Part shown: piece after piece, positions 1 to 8,971 of the stretch
Layout of the letters: the number at the start of each line of letters is the position of its first letter
Position numbering within the stretch: position 1 is the stretch's first letter
From: JAXMCI01 sp046349435
Lineage (GTDB): Bacteria > Pseudomonadota > Alphaproteobacteria > Dongiales > Dongiaceae
NCBI GenBank assembly: GCA_046349435.1
Contig: JAXMCI010000022.1
Coordinates: forward strand, 1 to 64,000
Length of the DNA stretch: 64,000 bases
Direction: 5' to 3'
The notes under the pieces: generated by a model
What the model saw: the letters and a program-made list of their open reading frames with translations, nothing else
What the model was told of the DNA's origin: nothing
Database searches by the model: none
Program-made: the position numbers and the translations under genes

Positions 1-2523
1 CTGCTGACCATTGCGACCGACAAGCTGGTCGAGACGCGCACCCTGACGGTGCCGGCCGAGGGCACCACCGTCGACGTCCCGATCGATGCCGGCTGGGGCG
101 CCGGCGCCTATGTGCTGGCCACCGCCTTCCGGCCGGCTGCCTCGGGCGGCGATCGCGGCCCGGGGCGGGCGATCGGCGTCGCCTGGCTCGGCATCGACCC
201 CGCCGCCCGGACGCTCGAGGTCGCGATCAAGGCGCCGCCGGTGATCGAGCCGCGCGGCCGGGTCGAGATCCCGCTGGAGGTGCACGGCCTCGCCGCCGGC
301 GCCGATGCCTATGTCACGCTGGCCGCGGTCGACGAGGGCGTGCTGCAGCTGACCGACTTCGCCACCCCGGCGCCGCAGGTCTGGTACTTCGGCAAGCGCC
401 GCCTCGGCGTCGAGGTGCGCGACCTCTACGGCCAGCTGATCGACGGTCGTGCCGGGCGGCGCGGCGAGGTCCGCAGCGGCGGCGACGAGGCCGCGCTGGA
501 GCGCCGCGGCGCGCCGCCCCAGATCAAGCTGGTGGCGCTGTTCTCCGGGGTGATCAAGCTCGACGCAGCGGGCCACGCCAAGGTCGCCCTCGACGTGCCC
601 GACTACAACGGGCGGCTGCGGCTGATGGCGGTCGCCTGGGACGCCGACAAGGTCGGTGCGGCCGAGTTCGGCATGATCGTGCGCGACCCGGTGGTGGCCG
701 AGCTGGCGCTGCCGCGCTTCCTGGCGCCGGGCGACCGCAGCCAGGCCGCGGTCAGCCTGCAGAACGTCTCCGGCCCGCCCGGCATCTACCACCTGTCGCT
801 GACCGCCGACGGGCCGCTGCAGCTCGGCGACGGGGCCGAGCTGTCGAAGCGGCTGCTGCCCAACGCGGCCGCCACCCTGGTCGTGCCGCTGCTCGGGCGG
901 TCGGCCGGGGAGGGGATCCTGACCCTGGCGCTGGACGGACCCGGCATCTCGATCAAGCGGGAGGTCAGGCTCACCGTGCGGCCGGCGCAGCTGGCGACGG
1001 TGCAGCGCATCGCCGGCAAGCTCGATCCCGGCCAGGGCCTGACCCTGGGCGAGGCGGCGCTCGCCGGCTTCCTGCCGGGCACCGGCGAGCTGCTGGCGCG
1101 CTTCAGCGACCGGCCGGACATCGACGTGCCGGGCCTGCTCGCCATGCTCGAGCGCTACCCCTATGGCTGCATCGAGCAGACGGTGAGCCGCGCCCTGCCG
1201 CTGCTCTACCTGTCCGACGTGGCGCAGAGCTGGGGCGTGGTGGCCGATCCCGGCGTGGCGCCCGACGAGGTCCAGCGCTCGATCAAGCGCGTGCTGGAGA
1301 TGCAGCGCTACGACGGCAGCTTCGGGCTGTGGGGACCGCGCGACGACGCCATGCCGTGGCTCAGCGCCTTCGCCATGGACTTCCTGACGCGGGCCCGGGA
1401 CAAGGGCCTCAAGGTCTCCGACACGGCCTACGCCAACGGGCTGAAGTGGCTGACCAACCACAGCCAGAGCTACGGCGACGACCGGCCGGACCAGCTCGCC
1501 TCGCGCTCCTATGCCTTCTATGTGCTGGCCCGTGCCCGGACCGGCGATCTCGGGGCGCTGCGCTACCTGTTCGACAATTACGGCCAGCGGGTGCCGAGCG
1601 GCCTCGCCGACGCGCAGCTCGGCGCGGCCTTCGCCCTCTATGGCGACCAGCAGCGGTCCGCCGAGGCCTTCAAGCTGGCGCTCGAGCGGGTCGAGCGGCG
1701 CAATCGCGAGGGCGACGACTACGGCTCGCTGATCCGCGACCTCGCGGCGATCGCCACGCTGATGCTGGAGACCAAGGGCAGCGGCCAGAACCCGGCCGGG
1801 GTGCTGCAGCGCGTCGCCGCGCTGCAGGCGCAATCGGCCTGGCTCAGCACCCAGGAGCAGGCCTGGCTGCTGCTCGCCGCCCATGCGGCGGCGGCGACCG
1901 AGGGCGGCGGCATGACGCTGTCGGTCGACGGTGCCCAGCAGCAGCGCACCCGGCCGCTCTATGTCAGGCCCAGCGCCGCGGAGCTCGGCCGGGGCTTCAG
2001 CATCCGCAATGCCGGCAAGTCGCCGATCTACACCGGCCAGACGCTGATCGGCGCGCCGGCCAAGGACCTGCCGGCGCTCAGCGTCGGGTTCAGCCTGACG
2101 CGCCAGTACTTCGCCCTGGACGGCACCGCCGTGAAGCTCGACAAGGTGCAGCAGACCGACCTGTTCGTCGTGCTGGTCAAGGGCAAGATGGCGGGCGACT
2201 ACAAGCGCCGCGCCATGGTGATCGACCTGCTGCCGGCGGGCTTCGAGGTGGAGAACGCCCGGCTGGCCGGCGCCCATGGCGCCGACTCCTTCGGCTGGCT
2301 GCCGGAGCTGACCAAGACCCGCTACAGCGAGTATCTCGACGACCGCTTCGTGGCGGCCATCGACCTCGATCCCGACAATCGCGAGTTCGCCGTCGCCTAT
2401 CTCGTGCGGGCGGTGACGCCCGGCACCTACAAGCTGCCCGCTTCCCAGGTCGAGGACATGTACGACCCGGCGACGCGGGCCCGCACCGCGGCCGGCAGCG
2501 TCACGGTGCGGCCGCTGAAGTGA
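1..2523 (+). CDS. Alpha-2-macroglobulin family protein, 3' part (5' end outside window)
   Basis: The frame is open from base 1, so this is the C-terminal ~840 residues of a much larger protein (bacterial A2Ms are usually 1,600-1,900 residues). Bacterial A2Ms are periplasmic, usually lipid-anchored protease traps. The key sign is the thioester-type motif G-C-I-E-Q with its Cys codon at 1168-1170, followed by an alpha-helical complement-like TED region (KRVLEMQRYDGSFGLWG) and, near the C-terminus, a receptor-binding-like beta domain ending in VTVRPLK. The stop overlaps the GTG start of pbpC by four bases, so the two are translationally coupled; the A2M-PBP1C pairing is known in many proteobacteria and is thought to guard the wall when the outer membrane is breached. 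A GTG at 49 is not the true start. Confidence 0.9.
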   Translation: MLTIATDKLVETRTLTVPAEGTTVDVPIDAGWGAGAYVLATAFRPAASGGDRGPGRAIGVAWLGIDPAARTLEVAIKAPPVIEPRGRVEIPLEVHGLAAGADAYVTLAAVDEGVLQLTDFATPAPQVWYFGKRRLGVEVRDLYGQLIDGRAGRRGEVRSGGDEAALERRGAPPQIKLVALFSGVIKLDAAGHAKVALDVPDYNGRLRLMAVAWDADKVGAAEFGMIVRDPVVAELALPRFLAPGDRSQAAVSLQNVSGPPGIYHLSLTADGPLQLGDGAELSKRLLPNAAATLVVPLLGRSAGEGILTLALDGPGISIKREVRLTVRPAQLATVQRIAGKLDPGQGLTLGEAALAGFLPGTGELLARFSDRPDIDVPGLLAMLERYPYGCIEQTVSRALPLLYLSDVAQSWGVVADPGVAPDEVQRSIKRVLEMQRYDGSFGLWGPRDDAMPWLSAFAMDFLTRARDKGLKVSDTAYANGLKWLTNHSQSYGDDRPDQLASRSYAFYVLARARTGDLGALRYLFDNYGQRVPSGLADAQLGAAFALYGDQQRSAEAFKLALERVERRNREGDDYGSLIRDLAAIATLMLETKGSGQNPAGVLQRVAALQAQSAWLSTQEQAWLLLAAHAAAATEGGGMTLSVDGAQQQRTRPLYVRPSAAELGRGFSIRNAGKSPIYTGQTLIGAPAKDLPALSVGFSLTRQYFALDGTAVKLDKVQQTDLFVVLVKGKMAGDYKRRAMVIDLLPAGFEVENARLAGAHGADSFGWLPELTKTRYSEYLDDRFVAAIDLDPDNREFAVAYLVRAVTPGTYKLPASQVEDMYDPATRARTAAGSVTVRPLK

Positions 2524-4625
2524 CCCGCTGGCGGCGGCGGGGGCTCGCCGCCCTCGTCGCCGTGGCGGCGCTGGTCGGCGCGGCCCTGCTGCTCGACCGC
2601 TGGTACCCGCCGCCGCTCGGCAAGCTCGGCGACCTCTCGGTCAGCCTGCTCGACCAGTCCGGCGGCGTGCTGCGCGCCTTCCCCGCCGGCGACGGCGCCT
2701 GGCGGCTGCCGACCGCACCGGGCGAGGTCGATCCCCGCTACCGCCGCATGCTGCTGGCCTGGGAGGATCGCCGCTTCGCCGATCACCCCGGCGTCGATCC
2801 GCTGGCCGTGCTGCGCGCCCTCTGGCAGGACGCCACGGCGCTGCGGGTGGTCTCCGGCGCCTCCACCCTGACGATGCAGACCGCGCGCCTGCTCGAGCCG
2901 CACCGGCGCCGCCTCGGCGGCAAGCTGCTGGAGATGGCCCGCGCGCTGCAGCTCGAGCGGCGGCTCGGCAAGGACGGGGTGCTGGCCGCCTATCTCACCC
3001 TGGCGCCGTTCGGCGGCAACATCGAGGGCGTGCGCGCGGCGGCGCGCGCCTATCTCGGCAAGGAGCCGGCGCGCCTGACCGACGCCGAGGCGGCCCTGCT
3101 GGTCGCCCTGCCGCAGGCGCCCGAGCAGCTTCGCCCCGATCGCTTTCCCGAGCGCGCGCGGCAGGCCCGCGACCGGGTGCTGGCGCGCATGGCGGAGCTC
3201 GGCGTGCTGAGCCCGGCCGCGGCCCGCGAGGCGATGCAGGCGCCGGTGCCCGACCGCCGCCTGCCGCCGGCCATGTCGGCACCGCATCTCGCCGAGCGGC
3301 TGCGCGCCGCCGCCCCGGGGCGGCCCGATCTCCTCAGCCTGATCGACGGCGACCTGCAGCGGCGGCTGGAGGCGATCGCCGCCGCCGCCCAGGCTGCCCT
3401 GGAGCCGGGCGCCACCGTGGCGCTGCTCGTCGTCGAGACCGGCGGCCGGGCGGTGCGCGCCTATGTCGGCTCGGGCGCCTATCTCGACGCCGAGATCTAC
3501 GGCCAGAACGACATGGTGCGGGCGATCCGCTCGCCCGGCTCGACCCTGAAGCCGTTCATCTACGGGCTGGGCTTCGACAAGCTGGTGGTCCATCCCGAGA
3601 CCATCATGCTCGACCAGCCCTCCCGCTTCGGCGACTACCGGCCGCAGAACTTCGACCACCTCTACCGCGGCGAGGTCACCGCCCGCGAGGCGCTGCAGCT
3701 CTCGCTCAACGTGCCGGCGGTGGCGCTGCTCGACCGGCTCGGGCCGGGCCTGCTGATGCAGGCCCTGAAGGAGGCCGGGGTGACGCTGCGCCTGCCGCCG
3801 GGCGATGACGCGCCCGGCCTGCCGATCGCGCTCGGCGGCGCCGGCGTCTCGCTCGAGGAGCTGGTGCGGCTCTACGCGGCGCTGGCCGATGGCGGCCGCT
3901 CGCTGCCGCTGCGCCTGACGCCGGCGGCGCCGGACGGCCCGGAGGCGCGGCTGGTCAGCCCGGTCGCGGCCTGGTACCTGGCGCGGATCCTCGAGGAGGC
4001 GCCGCCGCCGCCCAACGCCATTCCGCCGCAGCATCGCGGCCGGGCCCACCCGATCGCCTTCAAGACCGGGACCTCCTACGGGTTCCGCGACGCCTGGGCG
4101 CTCGGCTACGACCGGCGCTACACGGTCGGCGTCTGGGTCGGCCGGCCCGACGGCACCTTCGCCGCCGACCGGCTCGGGCGCGTCACCGCGGCGCCGCTGC
4201 TCTTCCAGGTCTTCGCCGAGCTGCCCGCGCCGGACGAGAGCGCGGCGATGACGGCGGCGCTGGCGAGCCCGCCCTCCGGGGTGATCGATCCCGGTCGCGA
4301 CGGGCTGCCGGCCGGCCTGCAGCGCTTCCGGCGCGAGACGCTGCTCGCCGCCGGGGCGCTGGCCGCGCGCGGCGGCCCGGCGATCGCCTTCCCGGTGGAC
4401 GGCGCCACGGTCGAGCTGCGGCGGGCCGCCGGGAGGCCGCTGCCGCTGCCGCTCAGCGCCAGCGGCGGCACGCTGCCGCTCACCTGGCTGGTCAATGGGG
4501 CGCCGCTCGACAGCCAGCCCTGGCGGCGGCAGGCGCAATGGCAGCCTGACGGCCCTGGCCAGGCGCGCATCACCGTGCTGGACGGCGCCGGCCGCTCGGC
4601 CAGCGTCTCGGTCTGGCTGCAGTAA
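2520..4625 (+). CDS. pbpC: Penicillin-binding protein 1C (bifunctional glycosyltransferase/transpeptidase)
   Basis: 701 residues from a GTG start that overlaps the preceding stop (GTGA). A membrane anchor lies at residues ~5-22 (LAALVAVAALVGAALLL). The glycosyltransferase 51 domain follows, with EDRRFADHPGVD near residue 81 and GASTLTMQTARLL. The transpeptidase domain carries all three penicillin-binding motifs: S341-T-L-K344, S395-L-N and K515-T-G. The last ~100 residues match the PBP1C-specific C-terminal domain (AFPVDGATVELRR...). It polymerises and crosslinks murein at the outer face of the inner membrane. Length and domain order are normal for PBP1C. A longer in-frame reading beginning at 1329 is only the shadow of the A2M gene in another frame. 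Confidence 0.95.
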   Translation: MTRWRRRGLAALVAVAALVGAALLLDRWYPPPLGKLGDLSVSLLDQSGGVLRAFPAGDGAWRLPTAPGEVDPRYRRMLLAWEDRRFADHPGVDPLAVLRALWQDATALRVVSGASTLTMQTARLLEPHRRRLGGKLLEMARALQLERRLGKDGVLAAYLTLAPFGGNIEGVRAAARAYLGKEPARLTDAEAALLVALPQAPEQLRPDRFPERARQARDRVLARMAELGVLSPAAAREAMQAPVPDRRLPPAMSAPHLAERLRAAAPGRPDLLSLIDGDLQRRLEAIAAAAQAALEPGATVALLVVETGGRAVRAYVGSGAYLDAEIYGQNDMVRAIRSPGSTLKPFIYGLGFDKLVVHPETIMLDQPSRFGDYRPQNFDHLYRGEVTAREALQLSLNVPAVALLDRLGPGLLMQALKEAGVTLRLPPGDDAPGLPIALGGAGVSLEELVRLYAALADGGRSLPLRLTPAAPDGPEARLVSPVAAWYLARILEEAPPPPNAIPPQHRGRAHPIAFKTGTSYGFRDAWALGYDRRYTVGVWVGRPDGTFAADRLGRVTAAPLLFQVFAELPAPDESAAMTAALASPPSGVIDPGRDGLPAGLQRFRRETLLAAGALAARGGPAIAFPVDGATVELRRAAGRPLPLPLSASGGTLPLTWLVNGAPLDSQPWRRQAQWQPDGPGQARITVLDGAGRSASVSVWLQ

Positions 4626-4686
4626 CGCTGCTGCCCGGCGCTACTGCCCGGCGCTACTGCCCGGCACTGCTGCCCGGCACTACTGC
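4626..4686. repeat. 13-bp tandem repeat between convergent genes
   Basis: Four full copies and one partial copy of a 13-bp unit (CGCTACTGCCCGG and close variants: 4626-4638, 4639-4651, 4652-4664, 4665-4677, partial 4678-4686). The array starts immediately after the pbpC stop, and its last copy supplies the TAG stop (4680-4682) and final codon of the convergent TPR gene. Copies differ by one or two bases. Confidence 0.85.
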
Positions 4687-5792
4687 ATGAACCTCGTCTC
4701 GATCCCGTCGTTCGGATCGAGGTGGTAGGCGGCCTCGGCCTCGACCCGGGCGGCGTCGGGGCGGCCGGCCTTGGCGTAGAGCTCCGAGAGCGCCCGCCGG
4801 ACGTTGGCGTCGTTGCCGTTGATCTCGACGGCCGCGACGTACTGGAAGATGGCGTCGCGAATGCGCTGCTGCTTGGCCAGCGCCTTGCCCCAGGCGATCC
4901 GGGCCTGCAGGTCGTTCGGCTCCTCGGCCACCGCCCGGGCGAAATACTGGTCGGCGACCTGGACGTTGCCGAGCAGCGCCTGCACCCGCGCCAGGCTGAG
5001 GTTGGCGAAGAAGAAGTCGGGTGCCTTGACCAGGCTCTTGCGCAGCAGCCGCGACGCCTCCTCGAGCGCAGTCGTGACCTGTTCCGTGTTGAGGCTGGAA
5101 TCCCCCTCCGCACGCCAGTACTGCAGCCGGCCGAGCAGCTCGTAGGCGAGATGGTCGTCGTAGGGGTCGGGGTTGGTCAGCATGCGGTCGAGGAAGTCCC
5201 GCGTCTGTGGGAACTGCCACTTCTGCGCGTCGAGCTCGGTCTGGGCGAGGTGGACGGCGACGATGTAGGGGTTGACCGTGCCGAGGATGGCGACGGCCGC
5301 CTCGTGGATCAGCGGGCGGATCGCCGCCCCGTCGATCGGATCGAGGGTTTCCTGCTTGGTTCCCGGCTTGAACGTCGCCCGGACGACGTCGACCTGCGCG
5401 CTGCGCGACCGGAAGATCCGGGCGTCGAAGTTGAAGGTGCCGTCGTCGTCGACGATCTCGGCGCGGACGAAATAGGGGATCCCGACGGCGATGTTGCGGA
5501 TGTCCGAGGTGATCCCGGAGAAGCCGAAATATTGCGACAGGTCGTAGAGCGAGGCGTCGAGGTTCGTGCCATAGACCCTGACGCCGCTCAGTTCCCGGTT
5601 GGCCGCCGCGTTCAGGTTGCGCAGCTCGTCGGTCAGCATGCGGCCGATCACCACCGAGCTGTAGCCGCGATCGCTCAGGCTGGTCGGTACCTGGATGGTG
5701 TCGATCACCAGGTCGTTCGAGGACAGGATCGAAAGCACGAACAGCGCGCCGGCGCCGAGCAGAGGCACCGCGAAAATCGTCGGATCGAGCAT
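4680..5792 (-). CDS. Membrane-anchored TPR-repeat protein of unknown function
   Basis: 370 residues from ATG at 5792, which is preceded by a good Shine-Dalgarno (GGAGGGCAACC). One N-terminal hydrophobic segment at residues ~6-23 (IFAVPLLGAGALFVLSIL) would anchor it, with the bulk probably periplasmic. The middle (~30-190) has no family I recognise. The last ~130 residues read as TPR-like helical pairs (ALEEASRLLRKSLVKAPDFF; ADQYFARAVAEEPNDLQARI; AIFQYVAAVEINGNDANVRR; DAARVEAEAAYHLDPNDG). It is convergent with pbpC and its stop lies inside a tandem repeat. Function not assignable; perhaps a protein-interaction scaffold. Confidence 0.75.
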   Translation of the reverse strand: MLDPTIFAVPLLGAGALFVLSILSSNDLVIDTIQVPTSLSDRGYSSVVIGRMLTDELRNLNAAANRELSGVRVYGTNLDASLYDLSQYFGFSGITSDIRNIAVGIPYFVRAEIVDDDGTFNFDARIFRSRSAQVDVVRATFKPGTKQETLDPIDGAAIRPLIHEAAVAILGTVNPYIVAVHLAQTELDAQKWQFPQTRDFLDRMLTNPDPYDDHLAYELLGRLQYWRAEGDSSLNTEQVTTALEEASRLLRKSLVKAPDFFFANLSLARVQALLGNVQVADQYFARAVAEEPNDLQARIAWGKALAKQQRIRDAIFQYVAAVEINGNDANVRRALSELYAKAGRPDAARVEAEAAYHLDPNDGIETRFMQ

Positions 5793-5872
5793 GGTTGCCC
5801 TCCGGGCCTGCGGCCCGCGCGCGGCAATCCCCCCGACCGCCGCACGCGCCAGCATAGCAGAACGGCGCGAGC

Positions 5873-6448
5873 TCAGCGCATCCCGAGATCCAGGCCGGCC
5901 GCCGCCGCGATGCCGAGGGCGGCGAAGATGCCGGCCGCGGCCCAGCGCACGATTCGCAGCCCCGCCCGGCCGCAGACCCGGTCGCCGAACAGCACCGCCG
6001 GGACGTCGGCGATCAGCATGCCGAGCGTGGTGCCGGCCACCACCGGCAGCAGGCTGCCGAACTTGGCGGCGAGCGCGATCGTCGCGACCTGGGTCTTGTC
6101 GCCGATCTCGGCCAGGAAGAACGCGATCAGGGTCGCGACGAAGGCGCCGCGCTGCCCGCCGCGGCTGGCCTCGCCCTCGTCGAGCCGGTCGGGGATGACG
6201 GCCCAGACGGCGACCCCGAGGAACGAGGCGGCCAGGGCCCAGCGCAGCCACGCGTCGGGGATGGCGCCGTCCAGCCAGGTGCCGGCCAGCCCGGCCAGCC
6301 CGTGGTTGAGCAGGGTGGCGACCAGGATGCCGAGCGTGATCGCCAGCGGCTTGCGGAAGCGGGCCGCCAGGACCAGCGCCAGCAGCTGGGTCTTGTCGCC
6401 CATCTCGGCCATCGCGACGACGCCGGTGGACACCAGGAACGATTGCAA
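5873..6448 (-). CDS. TMEM165/GDT1 (UPF0016) family cation exporter, probably Mn2+ (MneA-like)
   Basis: 191 residues from a TTG at 6448, giving MQSFLVSTGVVAMAEMGDKT. The family's double signature E-x-G-D-K-T is present twice (E15-T20 and E114-T119), each at the start of a three-helix half. About six membrane segments can be seen, so it is an inner-membrane protein. The TTG start is chosen because the protein then matches the usual ~190 residues and because the upstream GTG at 6562 lies inside the riboswitch aptamer. Family members export Mn2+ (MneA) or exchange Ca2+/Mn2+ for protons. The manganese riboswitch directly upstream supports a manganese-efflux role induced by excess Mn2+. Confidence 0.88.
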   Translation of the reverse strand: MQSFLVSTGVVAMAEMGDKTQLLALVLAARFRKPLAITLGILVATLLNHGLAGLAGTWLDGAIPDAWLRWALAASFLGVAVWAVIPDRLDEGEASRGGQRGAFVATLIAFFLAEIGDKTQVATIALAAKFGSLLPVVAGTTLGMLIADVPAVLFGDRVCGRAGLRIVRWAAAGIFAALGIAAAAGLDLGMR

Positions 6449-6530
6449 GGGACGCCATCCATCGGGGGTCGGGCAGGGCGGACCAGAGGCAGCGGCCCGC
6501 TGCCCGATCCCCCGGACGACGCGCCGCAGC

Positions 6531-6632
6531 CAAAGGTCTCGCCAAGCCTCTCGGCCGATCACGCCATGGCCGTCGGGCCAAGCATGTTGACGTGATCCCC
6601 GCGGGTCGCGGGCGGCTACTCCCCGATGACGG
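6531..6632 (-). promoter_or_regulatory. yybP-ykoY manganese riboswitch
   Basis: Read on the minus strand, the leader holds the conserved pieces of the yybP-ykoY aptamer in order: GGGGAGTAGCC (6624-6614), then CGTCAACAT, then GGCTTGGCGAGACCTTTGGC towards 6528. The two internal loops around GGGGAGTAG and CGTCAACAT build the Mn2+ site in known members (E. coli mntP and alx). The aptamer ends ~80 bases before the TTG of the exporter, leaving room for an expression platform. Established knowledge: this class senses Mn2+ and commonly precedes Mn exporters, including UPF0016 genes. Exact P1 boundaries were not folded. Confidence 0.85.
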
Positions 6633-6801
6633 GCGCGAACCTAGCAGAACGCCCCGGCGTCGCAAGGGTCGTTCGCGGGAGCCGTGTCGCAGGCGCGATT
6701 CTGGCCGCCGCGGTGGCGCTTGCGCGGCGGCGGCCGCTCGTCGTATCGCAGCAGCCCCGGCGCGCGACGTCGCCGGCGGGACAACCGGAGGGGGGACGAG
6801 C

Positions 6802-8948
6802 TTGGGCGGGCAGGTCGAGCAGCGGGTCGAAGGGATTGGGCGGTCGGCGGCGGGCGCCGAGCACAGGCTGAGGCCGCTGCTCGCGCCGCGCTCGATGGCG
6901 CTGGTCGGAGCCTCGCCCAAGCCGGACAGCGTCGGGCTCGGCATGATCGAGGCGGCGCGCGGCTTCCCGGGCCGGCTGCATTTCGTCAACCCCGGCTATC
7001 GCGAGATCGCCGGCCGGCCCTGCCATCCATCGCTCGCGGCGCTGCCCGAGCCGGTCGAGCACGCGGTGCTCGGGATCGCCAATGCGCGGCTCGAGGCCGG
7101 GCTGGAGGAGGCGATCGCCGCCGGCGTGCGCGCCGTGACGATCTTCGGCAGCGGCTACCTGGCCGAGGACCGGCAGCCGCCGCTCACCGAGCGGCTGGCC
7201 CGGCGGGCCCGCGAGGCCGGGGTGCTGATCTGCGGCGGCAACGGCATGGGCTTCTACAATCTCGACGCCGGCGTGATGGTCTGCGGCTTCCCGCCGCCGG
7301 CGGCGCTGCGCCCGGGCCCGGTCACCCTGATCGCCCATTCCGGCTCGGTGTTCGGCGCGCTGGCGAGCTGCGACCGGCGCTTCGGCTGGAACCTCGCCGT
7401 CTCGGCCGGCCAGGAGCTCACCACCACGGCCGCCGACTATCTCGACTACGCGCTGGAGCAGCCGACCACCCGGGCGGTCGGGCTGTTCCTCGAGACGGTG
7501 CGCGATCCCGCCGGGTTCGTCGCGGCGCTGGAGAAGGCGGCGGCCCGCGACATCCCGGTCGTCGTGCTCAAGGTCGGCCGCACCGCGGAGAGCGCCAGGC
7601 TGGCGGTCAGCCACTCCGGCGCGATCGCCGGCGACCACGCCGCCTACCGCGCGCTCTTCGAGCGCCACGGGGTGATCGAGGTCGAGACCCTCGACGCATT
7701 CGCCAATGCCCTGCAGCTGCTCGGCCATGCCAGGCGCATCGGGCCCGGCGGGCTGGCGACGATCCACGATTCGGGCGGCGAGCGCGAGCTCCTGGTCGAT
7801 CTCGCGGTTGGCGCCGGGGTGCCCTTCGCCCGCATCTCGGCGGCGACGCGGGAGCGGCTGGCGGCGCGCCTCGATCACGGGCTCGACCCGGTCAACCCGC
7901 TCGACGCCTGGGGCACCGGGCACGACTACGAGGGCATCTTCCGCGATTGCCTGGCGGCGCTGGTCGAGGATCCCGATACCGCGCTCGGCGCCTTCTGCGT
8001 CGAGATCAGCGACGGCGACCACCTGCATGAGGGCTATGTCCGCATCCTGCAGGACGTCGCGCGGCAGGCGACCAAGCCGGTGGTGCTGGCCACCAACCTG
8101 GCGAGCAACGGCGGCAACGTCCTGCAGGGCAGCCTCGCCCGTCTCGGGATCCCGTGCTCAACGGCGCCGACGCGGCGCTCGCCGCCATCGCCGGCGCGAT
8201 GGCGCACCGCGACTGGCGGGCGCGGCCGCGGCTCGCTCCGCCGCCGGCGCCGGCCGGGCTGCGCGAGGCGTGGCGCCCGCGGCTCGCCGCCGGCGGCGCT
8301 CTCGACGAGGCCGAGAGCCTGGCGCTGGCGCATGACTACGGCCTGCCGGTGCTGCCCTGGCGGATCGCCGAGAGCGCGGCGGCGGCGTGCGCCGCGGCGG
8401 AGGCGATCGGCTTCCCCGCGGTGCTGAAGACGGCGCAGCCGGGCATCCTGCACAAGACGGAGCGCGACGGGGTGCGCCTGGCGCTGGCCGACGGCGAGGC
8501 GGTCGGCCGGGCCTATCGCGATCTCGCGACCCGGCTCGGCCCGCGCGTCCTGGTGACCCGGATGGCCGGCCGCGGCGTCGAGCTGTCCTTCGGCGCCACG
8601 CGCGATCCTCAGTTCGGGCCGCTGGTCATGGTCGGCGCCGGCGGCGTGCTGATCGAGTTCCTCGCCGATCGCCAGTTCGCGCTCGCCCCCTTCGACGTGG
8701 CGACGGCGCGCCGGCTGATCGACCGGCTGGCGCTGCGCCCGCTGCTCGACGGCAAGCGCGGCGCCGCACCGGCCGACATCGAGGCGCTCGCCACGGCGCT
8801 GGCCCGCTTCTCGGTGATGGTCGCCGATCTCGGCGACCTGCTCGCCGAGGTCGACCTCAACCCGCTGGTGGCCACCCCCGAGGGCCCGGTGGCGCTCGAT
8901 GCGCTGGTGGTGCCGGCGGCCGGGCGGGCCGAGAGCTCCCGGCACTGA
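6802..8948 (+). pseudogene. NDP-forming acyl-CoA synthetase (CoA-binding + ATP-grasp), frameshifted
   Basis: Start TTG at 6802 with a strong Shine-Dalgarno (GGAGGGGGG at 6788-6796). The first 451 codons encode a CoA-binding Rossmann domain (RSMALVGASPKPDSVGLGMI) and a succinyl-CoA-ligase-like domain (VTLIAHSGSVFGALASCDRR; a phospho-His-type region near SHSGAIAGDH). The frame then shifts at 8154/8155: the text reads GGG ATC CCG TGC where GGG ATC CCG GTG CTC AAC GGC would continue the protein, i.e. one G is missing. From 8154 the next frame carries the rest: VLNGADAALAAIAG and an ATP-grasp_5 domain (IGFPAVLKTAQPGILHKTE ... LAEVDLNPLV). With one base restored the product is 715 residues, normal for this family. 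Either a real inactivation or a consensus error. Substrate unknown. Confidence 0.82.
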
Positions 8949-8971
8949 ACCGGGGTCCGGAGGGAGCATCC

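Noticed and set aside
2427..4538. 703-codon open frame on the minus strand opposite pbpC
   Set aside because: Arg/Gly/Ala-rich translation with no domain; typical antisense shadow of a very GC-rich gene.
6449..6562. GTG at 6562 as start of the manganese exporter
   Set aside because: It lies inside the riboswitch aptamer and adds 38 residues foreign to the family.
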